From assembly GCA_015143295.1 (NCBI GenBank), contig CM026551.1, positions 46,426,034 to 46,490,033 of the forward strand: 64,000 bases of DNA, read 5' to 3'. The translations under genes and the position numbers were made by a program. The notes under the pieces were generated by a model. The model searched no databases. It saw only the letters and a program-made list of their open reading frames with translations, and was not told the origin of the DNA. Origin of the DNA: Tetracentron sinense (lineage: Eukaryota; Streptophyta; Magnoliopsida; Trochodendrales; Trochodendraceae). Shown piece by piece: positions 12,000 through 22,419 of this stretch. Each line of letters opens with the position of its first letter. Position 1 is the stretch's first letter.

Positions 12000-12497
12000 C
12001 ACACACATGTGCGTTCATTTGCACATGTGAAATTTTTTTTTCTCTCTTTCATACCCTTCTTTTTCTTTATGATATATATGTCCCCAACTCAAAAACAAGA
12101 GGGAAAGGAACTGTTCTCGCAACTGCTCATCATCCTCTTCCTCCGTCTGTTTCGAGTGCATCTTCATCCTCTTCCTCCCTCTGTTTCGAGTGCCTCATAG
12201 CCATTCCTCTAAACCGACGAAGCTGTTCGAGTACTTCACCTGACCGAAAACCGTATTGAAGCGATTCCACGAAGCTCCATTGGGTGTAAAAGGTATGTGT
12301 TTAATTCTAATTGAAGGAATTCCATTTGTAAAAAGGATAGTCAATACAGTAGCCATTTTTTTTGAAGGATTTCGGTTTTGAAACTTTGTAATGGAAAATC
12401 CTATGAAAACCTTGAATTAGGGTTTCCCTCATATGAAACTGAATCAGTTTCCTAAAAAAAACGACCTTTAAAAGTGATTTGCAGGCATATATACGAA
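12000..12497 (+). promoter_or_regulatory. MULE left subterminal region: probable promoter and 5' UTR of the Ulp1-like gene
   Basis: Pyrimidine-rich sequence containing a direct repeat of about 36 bp (around 12128-12198). A consensus-like splice donor, AAAAG|GTATGT at 12292/12293, pairs with the acceptor TTTGTAG at 13257, two bases before the ATG. This predicts a 5' UTR intron of about 965 bp. The prediction rests on splice-site appearance only. Confidence 0.45.
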
Positions 12498-13196
12498 GGG
12501 TCGATGCATTTATGCGAAGGGTCGCTAATAGGTTGAAACATACGTTTCCGGAGGTTGAAGATGATGGTCGATACATATGCATCGACCTAGTGCAATGGAT
12601 GTATCGACCCGCATCGACCTCATAAGTTAGCTACTGCCCAGCTGAATAAGTATCGACCCTGTCCTTTTGAGTGTATCGACCCTTCATTAATTGTATCGAC
12701 CTGCATCGACCTCCTAAGTTCGGTAGTGCTCATTTGAAAATGTATCGACCATATCCCTTTTAGTGTATCGACCATGCATAAAGTGTATCGACCCACATCG
12801 ACCTCGTTACTTAGCTACTGCCCTTGAAAGCTTGTATCGACCCTATCCCGTTTAATGTATCGACCCCTTTGTGCATATGTATCGACTCCTTTGTGCAAAT
12901 GTATCGACCCTGTACAATAAGTATTGACCCTGACTTGCTGTACAGGTTGATACTTGTATCGACCACAGAAGCTAAATGCATCAACTCCATGCAATTTTTC
13001 AGCATCGACCCTGACTTATTATATCGACCAGTTGTATCGATCATACAATCTAAATGCATCGACTCCATGCATTTTTCTGCATCGACCCTGACTTATTGTA
13101 TCGACCAGTTGTATCAACCATACAATCTAAATGCATCAACCCTGACTTACTGTATCGACCATACAAGCTAAATGCATCGACCCTGAGTTACTGTAT
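12498..13196. repeat. MULE left GTCGAT-word array
   Basis: Dozens of TATCGACC / GCATCGACC words at irregular spacing. The outermost few (12498-12575) read GGGTCGAT on the plus strand; from about 12580 inward nearly all read ATCGACC. Interspersed phrases such as CTGACTTACTGTATCGACC recur. The array lies in the predicted 5' UTR intron of the Ulp1-like gene and mirrors the array at 20185-21115. Confidence 0.9.
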
Positions 13197-13258
13197 CAGC
13201 CTCAGCCAGTTAACAAAAATTTTGTTTTATTCCTGTTTCTTTTTTTCCTTTTTGTAGA

Positions 13259-16200
13259 ATGGCGAAGAAAAGTTTAGCGAAGAAGGTGAAGAAGGGTGTT
13301 GGAAGTCCAAAGATTCAGAAGAGCCCAAGCAAGGCAACAAAGAGCCCAACCAAGCCAGGTAGAAAGATTCATTAAAATGTCAAGTATAAATCTTCATTCC
13401 CTCTTATTAATATGGAGGGTCAGCCTACTTCTAGATGCACTCAAGCTTTTTGGTGGAAGATGAAACAGAATTTTGAGAATGTGCCAAATAGAATGGCTTT
13501 ATGGAAGGAGCAAGTTTTTGGGGTTCTGACGGAGCAACAGACATTCACTTTTTGTGGTATGGTGGCTCACTTCTTTCTCCAACACCATGTAGGAGATATG
13601 GAGTTCGAGATTGGGGGGGGGGGGGTTCTTGATGAAATTTAGAGAGTTGGATTTTGCCCTAGCCATGGGCCTTAGATCCACTCCTGCTACCCCCCGTGAT
13701 ATTGAAGTGGGGGAGCAGAAACTTAGGAAGAGGATGTTCCCCAAAAGAAAACTCAGGGAAATCAATAAGAAAGATTTGTTGAAGAAGATCCAGGGGCTTG
13801 GGGAGAAGTATAATATGGAAGTCGTGCAGCTAGGCTTGGTACTTTTTGTTGAGAGTTTTTTGGATGCAAAGGTCTCCACCGCCTGTGTAGATGAGAGATG
13901 GTGGGCTTTAGTGGAAGACCTTCCAGCCTTCAACAGTTATCCATGGGGAGTATTTGGATACAAAAAGTTGAAGGCATCTTTGGAGTCTGCACTCTCCATT
14001 GGCAGCTATAGATACAACATTTATGGCTGCTCCTTTGCATTCCAGGTAATAGAATTATAGTTTATCATTATAGTTTTTATACTTAATTGTTTTTTCATAG
14101 TTTATGACTTAATTGCTTTATTGTAACAGGTTTGGGTACTGGAACGTATTCCCGCATTCGCGAGATGGGGGCAGGGTATCAAGTCCCCTTCGGATCCCAT
14201 CTCGATGAGGCCCGATACATTTCCTCGGTTCCTACATTAGAAGATCACGACCTACATCAAATATGAGGATGCCCAGCGGGTGTTAATGACTTCAGATGAT
14301 GTAAGTGTTTATTTCCTTATTTACTACATTAACTATTAGTGTTTCTTACATTACCGATGTAACCAAGTGTTTTACTTATTCTTGTAGATTGAGGTTCTAC
14401 CACCCCTTGTGCCCACTCGAAGGGAGATGGCGGAGCCGGCAGTAGCTGACGTACTCACCCGACTTGGAGGGTTGGACTCGCCAGTCCACAAAGAGCGGGT
14501 CCTTCCTCCTAAAGAGAAGGGGAAGGAGAAAAAAGACAAGGAGAAAAAAGACAGTGATGAGGAGGAGGACGAGGAGGAAGAGGAGGCAAAGGAAGAAGAG
14601 GCAAAGGAAGAGGTAGATGTGACAGCTTCCCCTCTTACCAAGAAGATGAAAAAGGCATGAAGGGATAGTACTTTTGATACTGGCCTTTTGGACCAGCTGA
14701 AGCTTCACATTGATGAGGCTATTCGTGCGAGCGAAGACCACCTTCAGGCGACGGTAAACACTCTCCATGAGGAGGTTAGACGGTTGAGTGAGAAGGTTAG
14801 AGAGTTGAAGGAGGAAGTATGCAAGGTAAGTACTGGATTTTATTTTGAAATTTATAACTTTAAAATGTATTTTATTTTGAAAATTTTAAACTAATATCAG
14901 TATTTACAGCTCAGGATCACGATCCCTCTAGGAAGCGCACCGGCCACGTCTATCAAAGAAAGACAAAGGTCGGTCGAACAAAGTCCACTACACCCTCCTA
15001 AGGAGACTACAATCTCAACTTTTGATGTACAGTATAATGAGGTATGTGATTTGCACAATTGTTTTAACTGAATACATTATGTTTCTTACTGATTTGACCT
15101 ATACAATTATGTTTGTAGAAAGTTTTTGATGCTACACCAGTACATTTTGCTACACCAGTACATTTTGCTACACCAGTCAGTGTAGAGTCGCCCATGACTA
15201 TGGAGTTGACAGCCCATGCGGCACTGCCTCAGAAGGCGAAGGGGGTCCCATTTGACTCTCAGTGGATGCGGTCTCCCTGGTATAATGCGCGGAAGGAGAA
15301 AGCCGCTAAGGAAAAGGCGTCCACGAAAGAGCCAATTTTTGATCTACTTAGACATATATCCGAAGTCGAACGTAGAGAGATGATGGAGTTTGCCAAACTT
15401 CGTAAGAAGAAGGATGGTGAACAGCCCAGATGCAATACTGTTGGTAACTTGTTCATCACTCCGAAGGTTGTGCTAAAGTGTCATCCCCTACCTGCTGGTT
15501 CGGGAATTGGGTAATGGAGGGATTTCTTACGTATCTTTCATTTTAAAATTCGCATATTATTACAATATGCACTAACATACTTTAATGTTTCTAGGAAATG
15601 GACGCCTACATGCTTTTATTATCCGAGAGGCATGTGCGTTACCCCGACATATTCACCCAGAAATGTTTTTTTACATCGGAGTTGTTTACAGTAAGTAAAC
15701 CATCAAAGTATAATATGTTCTAAATTTGAGTTCAACATATATAATGTGCTGACCTTGTTTTTCCTACGGCAGGTTTCACTTTTTCAAAATAAGCAAATAG
15801 AGTCCCCTGATACATTAGGTATCAGTCTGCTAAGAAGATATGGAGCAACCCCCAATCCGGACAACGCCTCCTTGATCCCCACGGTACTCAAGTCCCTAGC
15901 TGATTCCATGTGGCGTTCTGAACGTGTCTACCTTCCCTACTTAATAAAGGAGCAAGAAGGAGATTGGCCACAAGGAATCCATTGGATAAGGACAGGTATA
16001 ATACTGAAGTAGCAACTTTGAAGGAGAGGATCCCACTACTATTCAGCGCTGCGGGGGATGAGCAGGCATTAGAAGGAAAGGAATGGGAGTTTGAAGCGAT
16101 GGATCCTGACACAATTCCTATGCAAGAAAATGCTCATGACTGCGGGATATTTGTTATTAAATACATCGACTTCCTATGTGCTGATTTACATCCTACATTC

Positions 16201-16272
16201 CATCAGAGGGATATTCCAAAGTGCCAGTATCGTATTGCGTATGATCTCATGAAGGGCAAGGCTTCTATGTAG
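13259..16272 (+). pseudogene. DUF1985 / Ulp1-like cysteine protease gene of a Kaonashi-type MULE
   Basis: A multi-exon gene typical of Ulp1-carrying MULEs. Approximate exons are 13259-14045, 14130-14300, 14388-14825, 14910-15041, 15119 to about 15510, 15595-15690 and 15773-16272, most with GT..AG borders. After a lysine-rich start comes a DUF1985 domain (for example RELDFALAMGLRSTP, about 13635), then an acidic, charged middle with a coiled-coil-like segment (14690-14825). The C-terminal C48 SUMO-protease motif reads MQENAHDCGIFVIKYIDFL (about 16120), containing the oxyanion Gln and catalytic Cys. The catalytic His segment is not clear. It is inactive as read: TAA at 13373, a frame change in a 13-G run at 13613-13625, TGA near 14658 and a frame change near 15990. 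Capture of Ulp1 proteases by MULEs is known in plants; their role in transposition is not. Confidence 0.8.
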
Positions 16273-16593
16273 GAGAGGGAGGGAGGGAGGGACATGTTCG
16301 GGTGAATTGTGCTGACCTTGTAAGGGGGTGGACATGTTCCTTTTCGTATAATGTGAACTGTTGAGATTCTTTGTATGAAAGTATCATGTAAAAACTGTTG
16401 AAATGTTATGTTCTGTTGAATTTTTAACTACGAAATTGTTGAGGTTCCATGAAGTTCACATGTTGATATGTTGATATAATTTACTGTATTTATGATGTGT
16501 TCAAAACAGGCTGAAAACAAGTTGACAGACATCCATAAGTCACATGGTTACGCAACCTGTAAAAAAATTTAGGGTCAATGCACAATTACATAC

Positions 16594-17150
16594 GGTCGAT
16601 ACACTTTAGGGAACAGGGTCGATATAGGTTCCAACAGGCAGTGGCTAACTTATGCGGTCGATGTAGGTCGATGCAATTCATTGCAGGGTCGATACACTTT
16701 ACGGAACAGGGTCGATACAGGTTCCAACTGGCAGTGGCTAACTTATACGGTCGATGCAGGTTGATGCAGGGTCGATACACTTTACGAATCAGGGTCGATA
16801 CAGGTTCCAACTGGCAGTGGCTAACTTATACGGTCGATGCAGGTCGATGCAATTCATTGCAGGGTCGATACACTTTACGGAACAGGGTCGATACAGGTTC
16901 CAACTGGCAGTGGCTAACTTATACGGTCGATGCAGGTCGATGCAATTCATTGCAGGGTCGATACACTTTTCGGAACAGGGTCGATACAGGTTCCAACTGG
17001 CAGTGGCTAACTTATACGGTCGATGCAGGTCGCTACATTCATTGCACTAGATCGATACACTTTAGGGAACAGGGTCGATACAGGTTCCAACTGGCAGTGG
17101 CTAACGTATGCGGTCGATGCAGGTCGCTCCATTCATTGCACTAAGTCGAT
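16594..17150 (+). repeat. MULE central tandem array of about 93-bp units
   Basis: Six units begin at about 16594, 16686, 16770, 16863, 16956 and 17049, followed by a partial one to 17150. Each holds four GTCGAT words, a GGTTCCAACTGGCAGTGG phrase and TTCATTGCA. One unit is 10 bp shorter. The array lies between the 3' ends of the convergent genes, about 320 bp after the Ulp1-like stop and about 175 bp beyond the transposase stop. The 93-bp period is divisible by three, which leaves long open frames by chance. Confidence 0.92.
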
Positions 17151-17326
17151 ACATATTTTTTTGTCCAAAATTTCAATTTTTTCCCGAAAATGATGACTTT
17201 TTGTTCCAAAATTACAACTTTTTCTTTCATAATTACATCTTCTTTGTCCAAATATACAACTTTTTGTACAAAATGACAACTTTTCCTTTTAAAATTATAT
17301 CTTTTTTGTCCAAATTTATAATTACT

Positions 17327-19172
17327 CTACTCTTGTTGCCCAATTGGTCGAGTACAACTCTGTCTATTGTGCCCTGTTTGTTTACATCTACCACATTTCA
17401 CAGTTCGACGTTCTTCTCCTCGTGAAAGAAGTTTCTTCTTCTTAGGTCTTTCGCCACTCCGACCATATCTTGGTGGCTTCATATTCTCACATACCAGAAG
17501 AAGTGCGTCTGGTGTCTCCCAATCGCATTTGTCCGGTATCGGGAAAATCGACCCCTCATAAGCCATTCGTGCACATTCCGTTGTGTAATATCAATCAACA
17601 TATTCATATTTATCAATGTGATATTTTGAACATGCAGCAAGAGCATGCTCGCACGGCCACCCTGTCACGTTGAATTTACCACAAGTATGACGACCTCTGA
17701 AGTAGATTGACCAACTCCCTATGTTCTTCTCCATGGACTCTGAATTCATGATCATTGATACCATCAACACGTCTACCTCGTCCTTTCTGAAAATCCTTCT
17801 CCATTTTATCTTCGACATTTTAGTCAACCTTGAGGGCCACTCTAACCATTCATTTCGTCGAGTAAAAGAAAATTTTTGAGTCATATCACGTGTGGCCTCT
17901 ACTAATGCTGTAACCGGGTATTCTCTTGTCTCTTTGAATAAGCTATTAACACTCTCCGCTACATTAGACGTCACAATCTCATATCTCTTGACCGGAGAGT
18001 AAGCATTTGCCCATTTTTGCATCGGAATCCCGTTTAAAAATTCATGTGCTTGTTGATTCATCTGAGAAATAATGGCCATGAACTCTCAAAACTTAGACCG
18101 TCTGAAACTCTTTGCTGCTAGCCAAAAGAAAGGCTTGACACTCTCATCCTTACAAAGCTTATGCATGTTCATTGAAGTGTGATACGCACAATAGGCATGA
18201 AATGCATTTGGGAATATTTGAGGAACTTTGCTTAACAACGACGAGTGTCTATCCGAGATAATCACTAAATCCTCCAGTGGCCCCAGTGCTTGTTTGAGAT
18301 GAATTAAAAACCATTCTCATGCCTCATGGCTTTCCTTCTCATCCAGTCCAAATGCGACAGGTATGAGGTTATTGTTCCCGTCAAGAGCCTCTGCGACAAA
18401 GAGTATCCCCTTATGCTTTCCTTTCAAATGTGTGGCGTCGAGGGTTAACACTTTTCGGCAACAAGTTCGAAAAGTAGTAAGTACCACACCGATCGCCCAA
18501 AAAGCAGAACTAAACACCTCAGTCACTGGATCTGAATGCACTGCAGTTACTGTACTCGGATTGCGCTTCTCAAGCTCGTGGAAATAAGCAGGGAGATCCG
18601 CAAATTATGTGTCGAATGATCCTCTAAGTTTCTGTATTGCAATTTCTCGAGATTTCCACGCTTTCTTGTAACTGGGATTGACCCCAAACTCGCGCCATAT
18701 ATCATTTACAATCTGCCTTGGCTTATACACTTCATGCCCCTCAATATGTGATAGAACATACTCGCTCAACACCCAGCTTCTTGCTTGCACATTATCTTCC
18801 CCAATCGGTGCCTGACAAGAGTGTATCGCAGCGTAGCTCTTTATCTTGAATTGGCCAGAACCATTAACTCTTGATGCATGTAGTCGCCATTTGCAATTTT
18901 GAACATGACACTTCAATGTGCATCGTTGTGTATCCGAACATATTACCTTGAATTGAAAGTTCTTGCGCATCGCACACTTATGAATACACCTCTGCAGTAA
19001 CTTCTTGTCTTTATAACATTGACCAAGTTTGACTACTGTCTCATCTTGCAACATACATTCAACATCCGAGCCTTCATTATGCACCGGCATGTCCTCATAC
19101 AGTGTCTTCTCAATAGGATTCTTTGTTGTGTCTTTATTATGCATCTCTGGGGTGAGGGGGGGACTATCATGA
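17327..19172 (-). pseudogene. mudrA-like: MULE transposase (mudrA-like), exon 2
   Basis: Continues from the acceptor TTTTGTAG at 19173 in phase with exon 1. In order it encodes the MuDR DNA-binding domain (KLGQCYKDKKLLQRCIHKCA through CHVQNCKWRLHASRV, then AIHSCQ), the MULE transposase core (KVLTLDATHLKG and LVIISDRHSSL, two probable catalytic Asp segments), a SWIM zinc finger (CGKFNVTGWPCEHALAAC) and a terminal CCHC knuckle (CGRCKQTGHNRQSC, about 17385). Four in-frame stops interrupt it, at 18605-18607, 18317-18319, 18086-18088 and 17591-17593, all single codons with no frame change noticed. Protein similarity continues across each, so decay is recent. In the nucleus the family cuts and pastes the element by binding its terminal repeats. 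Confidence 0.9.
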
Positions 19173-19257
19173 CTACAAAACAATATAAAATTAGTCATAT
19201 TAGAATCTAAAATTCGAAAAAGTTTTCTTAGTAGAGTTATAAAGATAATAATCTACC

Positions 19258-20128
19258 TAAAGCTAGGGAAGTCGTTTACGGTGACTTGTGCATTAAGATC
19301 TCCATATGTTGGGATCAAGGTAAGTGGATGTTCATCATCATTTGAGAATGCATTACTCATAACGTCATCCATAGAATTGATGTCAACTCTCGAAGGGCCC
19401 TTGTTTACAACATCATTATCACTTGAGCATGCATTACTCATAGCATCATCTATAGAATTGATGTCAACTCTAAAAGCGCCCTCTTCTACACCATCATGAA
19501 TGCCAACAAGATCCCTCATATGGAAATTGTCTTCTTTTATATTTGTCAGCCTATCCGTATTGCACTCAAAAACAAAATCCAATCCTCCAACAACTTCAAT
19601 GGAGACATCCTTTTGCTTGGAGCAATCCTGCTTGGATAAATGTTCTCTAGCAACTTCGTTGGGAACATACTCTTGATTGCACACATGTTCTTTGGAAACT
19701 TCGGTGGGAACATACTCTTGGTTGCACACATGTTCTCTAGATACTTCGTTGGGAACATACTCTTCATTTGAAATAGGCTTCCTTCTTTCCTCCTTCGATA
19801 TGTACAAGGGTAGATAAATATCTTTTCGTTCCATAATCATGTAAAGAAAGGTTGACAAAGATTCATCGTTGGCAATTTCGATAGGTGGAATTGGGTTTGA
19901 CGAAGGAAAAAATGACCTCAAAGTGATATCGCACTCGCACGGTTCGGAATTGGTAAGTCGATAAACTTTATACAAGAGCTCCTCGTGTGTAATACTGTTA
20001 TCCACTAGTATACACTGAGCTGTTCCACCTCGATAACAGATACCTTGTGCTCCATTTTCCATTAGTCCACCACTTTCCACAACCCATTTTCCATCGTAGC
20101 AACAAATTAGTGATACTTTTGGCACCAT
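19258..20128 (-). CDS. mudrA-like: MULE transposase (mudrA-like), exon 1
   Basis: Open from the ATG at 20128. The first ~105 residues (MVPKVSLICCYDGKWV onward) form the ubiquitin-like PB1-type domain common at the start of plant MULE transposases. Residues ~120-165 are a 15-residue tandem repeat (NQEYVPTEVSKEHVC and variants), and an acidic repeat with NSIDDAMSNA/NSMDDVMSNA follows. The exon ends with TTTAG|GTAGAT at 19257/19256; the 84-bp intron to 19173 keeps the frame. A likely acceptor, TTCTTACAG, lies three bases upstream of the ATG, implying a 5' UTR intron reaching the donor GAG|GTATGT at 21268. With exon 2 the protein would be about 900 residues, normal for the family. Confidence 0.87.
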
Positions 20129-20184
20129 CGTCTGTAAGAAACGTAGTATTGATTAGTTAGATAAGAGTCAAATGAATGAGTTGT

Positions 20185-21115
20185 GCAAATAAGCAAAGGG
20201 TCAATTCCCATAGGTAAAAGGTCGTTGCAGTGTACATGGTCTAATAAATAACCTAAGGGTTGATGCAAATTACCAAAGGGTCGATGCAAAGTACCAAAGG
20301 GTCGTTGCAAATCACCAACGGGGTCGATGCACATAGGTAAATGGTCGTTGCAGTGTTCATGGTCCAAGAAAAAACCTAAGAGTCGATGCCAATTACCAAA
20401 GGGTCGTTGCAAATCACCAAAGGGTCGATGCACATAGGTAAAGGGTCGTTGCAGTCTTCATGGTCCAAGAAAAAACCTAAGGGTCCATGCAAAGTACCAA
20501 AGGGTCGTTGCAAATCACCAAAGGGTCGATGCCCATAGGTAAAGGGTCGTTGCAGTCTTCATGGTCCAAGAAAAAAGCTAAGGGTCGTTGCAAATCACCA
20601 AAGAGTCGATGCATGGAAGTGACAGGGTCGATACAGCGTACATAAGCATAGGGTCGTTGCAAAATACCAAAAGGTCGATGCAAATTATCAAAGAGTCGAT
20701 GCAAATAGGTAAAAGGTCGTTGCAGTGTACATGACCTCAACAAATAACCAAAGGGTCGATGCAAAGTACTAAAGGATCGATGCAAATATGCAAAGGGTCG
20801 ATGCACATAGGTAAAGGGTCGTTGCAGTGTTCATGGTCCAGGAAAAAACCTAAGGGTAGATGCAAATTTGCAAAGGGTCGTTGCAAATCACCAAAGAGTC
20901 GATGCATGGAAGTGACAGGGTCGATACAGTGTACATGAGCATAGGGTCGTTGCAAAATACCAAAGGGTCGATGCAAATATGCAAAGGGTCGATACTATAT
21001 TGTAGCAACTGCATCGACATGGACCAAGACCCTTTGCTTCGACTTCTCAAGCAAAATGTATCGACCAAGTCAATACAAGTTGAAAACATGTATCGACCCT
21101 GAACCGATACCGACC
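20185..21115. repeat. MULE right GTCGAT/GTCGTT-word array
   Basis: Dense words reading GGGTCGATGCA or GGGTCGTTGCA every 20-30 bp, within a looser higher-order unit of roughly 100-120 bp (marked by CATGGTCCAAGAAAAAACC and CACATAGGTAAA phrases). The outermost words (21015-21115) flip to ATCGACC. This mirrors the left array. It falls inside the predicted 5' UTR intron of the transposase gene. Confidence 0.9.
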
Positions 21116-21535
21116 AGCTTCGTCCCTTCGTTCCCCTTCGTTCCTAAAACTGTTTTACCGGCAATATAACCGGAGAAAAACTCCATTTAAAGGCTCCTTA
21201 GATTACTCAAGACCTCATATAATATTATGAAGTTAATCAAGGTCTAGATTAAGAAATCAAAACATACCTCTCTACGTTTTGGTTAATATTCATCACACAA
21301 AACCAGTGACTTTGGAGTTCGCTGGAACTGGATTGACGAAAAACAAATCACTTGGGATTGGAGTTCGCCGGAATATTTTTCGGGAAAATGCACTTAGAAG
21401 GTTTTTCCCATGCACATACGTTAGAAAAAAGTTTACTGTTATGAAAAGTTGATGCCTTCATTGTTTAAGGCTTGAAGATAATAGAGGGGTATATTGGACT
21501 TTACATAAATCCACAATAAAGGAAAATAAGGCATA
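21116..21535 (-). promoter_or_regulatory. MULE right subterminal region: probable transposase promoter and 5' UTR
   Basis: About 420 bp between the array and the right terminal repeat. On the minus strand a donor-like GAGAG|GTATGT lies at 21268/21267. No TATA box is obvious. The sequence is otherwise unique within the window. Confidence 0.4.
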
Positions 21536-21616
21536 GGGGCATTTAGAGAAGGGTTTTCAAATTGTGGATATTTAGGAAAGAAGCCCATACTAGAGGGGCA
21601 ATCAGGGAAAAACCCC
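21536..21616. repeat. MULE right terminal inverted repeat
   Basis: Inverse of 11919-11999 with one difference, ending in CAGGGAAAAACCCC. Directly followed by the second copy of AATATCGAG. Confidence 0.95.
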
Positions 21617-21625
21617 AATATCGAG
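21617..21625. repeat. MULE target-site duplication, right
   Basis: AATATCGAG, identical to 11910-11918. Confidence 0.95.
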
Positions 21626-22419
21626 TATATGTCGGAAATATTGAAGACATTTTAAACCATGGAGTGCAAGCATTTAGTGTAAGCATTGTGGTCGCCCACG
21701 TCACACCAAAAAGATATGCTAAGAGTTTCATGGGCGACCACCACAGCGAGGTCCTTCCAATGGAGCTGGAGGGGGTAGATTTGGTGATGGTATGGAAGGA
21801 CGATTTGGTGGTAGAGGTCACTCCTGTGCCCAATCTGTTATCTCTATTGCACCTACTCATGTTACCTCCTCCATTAGCAGTACACTCTTCAGACGGAAGT
21901 GTCTGTGATGAGATGGAGCATATCCGACGCTTAACGGCTTAGTTAGAACCCTCATTTGCACCTTCTACATCCTCTTTTGCCCACACAGGTACTTGTGCAT
22001 CGGCCCTCAGTGCTTCTACCTCACCACACACTCACTCCTAGACCATTGATTCAAGTGCATCCGACCATATGACTGGTATGTCTTCCCTTTTTTATGTCGT
22101 ACATTATCTATTCACGTAGAGATAAGGCTCATATTGTTGATGGCCTTTCCTCATCCATTGCCGAAAAAGGCAATATACCTGTTACTCCTATCCTTAATCA
22201 TCTGTTGTTCATGTCTAAAATTGCGCTTTAAAACTCTTTTCTATTAGTAACATTACACAATCGTTAAATTGTAATATTACTTTTTTTTCTCATTATATTT
22301 TTCAGGACTTGGGGACGAGGACAATTGGTACAGGAAATGAGAGAGGAATGTATGTGTGGGACCCACTACCACGTGTTACATTACCTGTCCAACAAATCAC
22401 TTCGGGTGCTCGGTATATC

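Larger units (their letters stand above)
11919..21616. mobile_element. Mutator-like element (MULE) with transposase and Ulp1-like gene
   Basis: A 9,698-bp DNA transposon with 81-bp terminal inverted repeats (11919-11999 and 21536-21616) that differ at one base. It is flanked by a perfect 9-bp target duplication, AATATCGAG (11910-11918 and 21617-21625), the duplication length diagnostic of the Mutator superfamily. It carries a mudrA-type transposase on the minus strand and a DUF1985/Ulp1-protease gene on the plus strand, convergent as in MuDR. Three arrays of GGTCGATRCA words lie inside. The near-identical ends and perfect duplication indicate recent insertion, yet both genes carry premature stops, so it was probably mobilised by another copy. 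Confidence 0.95.
10742..21661. mobile_element. ATATCG-word hAT-like element A1, split by the MULE
   Basis: Two flanks, 10742-11918 and 21626-21661, form one element of about 1.21 kb once the MULE and one 9-bp duplication are set aside. The right end is AAACCATG, the inverse of the CATGGTTT start seen in related copies. Both ends are dense in GATATATCG/ATATCG words. The stretch around 10935-11000 matches the complement of the copy at 58264-59483. The stretch 11425-11600 matches the cores of the elements at 35003 and 46678. It has no coding capacity. No clean target duplication is visible in the copia flanks. Confidence 0.7.

Noticed and set aside
12811-13257. Overlapping open frames in the left MULE array
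   Set aside because: They are translations of TATCGACC repeats in a predicted intron.
13613-13625. The 13-G run as a programmed frameshift site in the Ulp1-like gene
   Set aside because: Homopolymer slippage or sequencing error is simpler, and the gene has other unrelated lesions.
14372-14768. Minus-strand serine-rich and leucine-rich frames
   Set aside because: They are antisense readings of the GAGGAGGA-rich acidic segment of the Ulp1-like gene.
16578-17144. A 188-codon plus-strand open frame, and a similar minus-strand one, across the central MULE array
   Set aside because: The frames exist because the repeat unit (about 93 bp) is a multiple of three. The protein is a pure repeat with no domain, so it is not annotated as a gene.
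16594-17150. Regularly spaced direct repeats resembling a CRISPR array
   Set aside because: Units are about 93 bp with no unique spacers, in a plant transposon.
20107-21089. Several 79-109-codon minus-strand frames rich in MHRPFG and CIDPL phrases
   Set aside because: They are read-through of the GTCGATGCA repeat array and have no other coding support.
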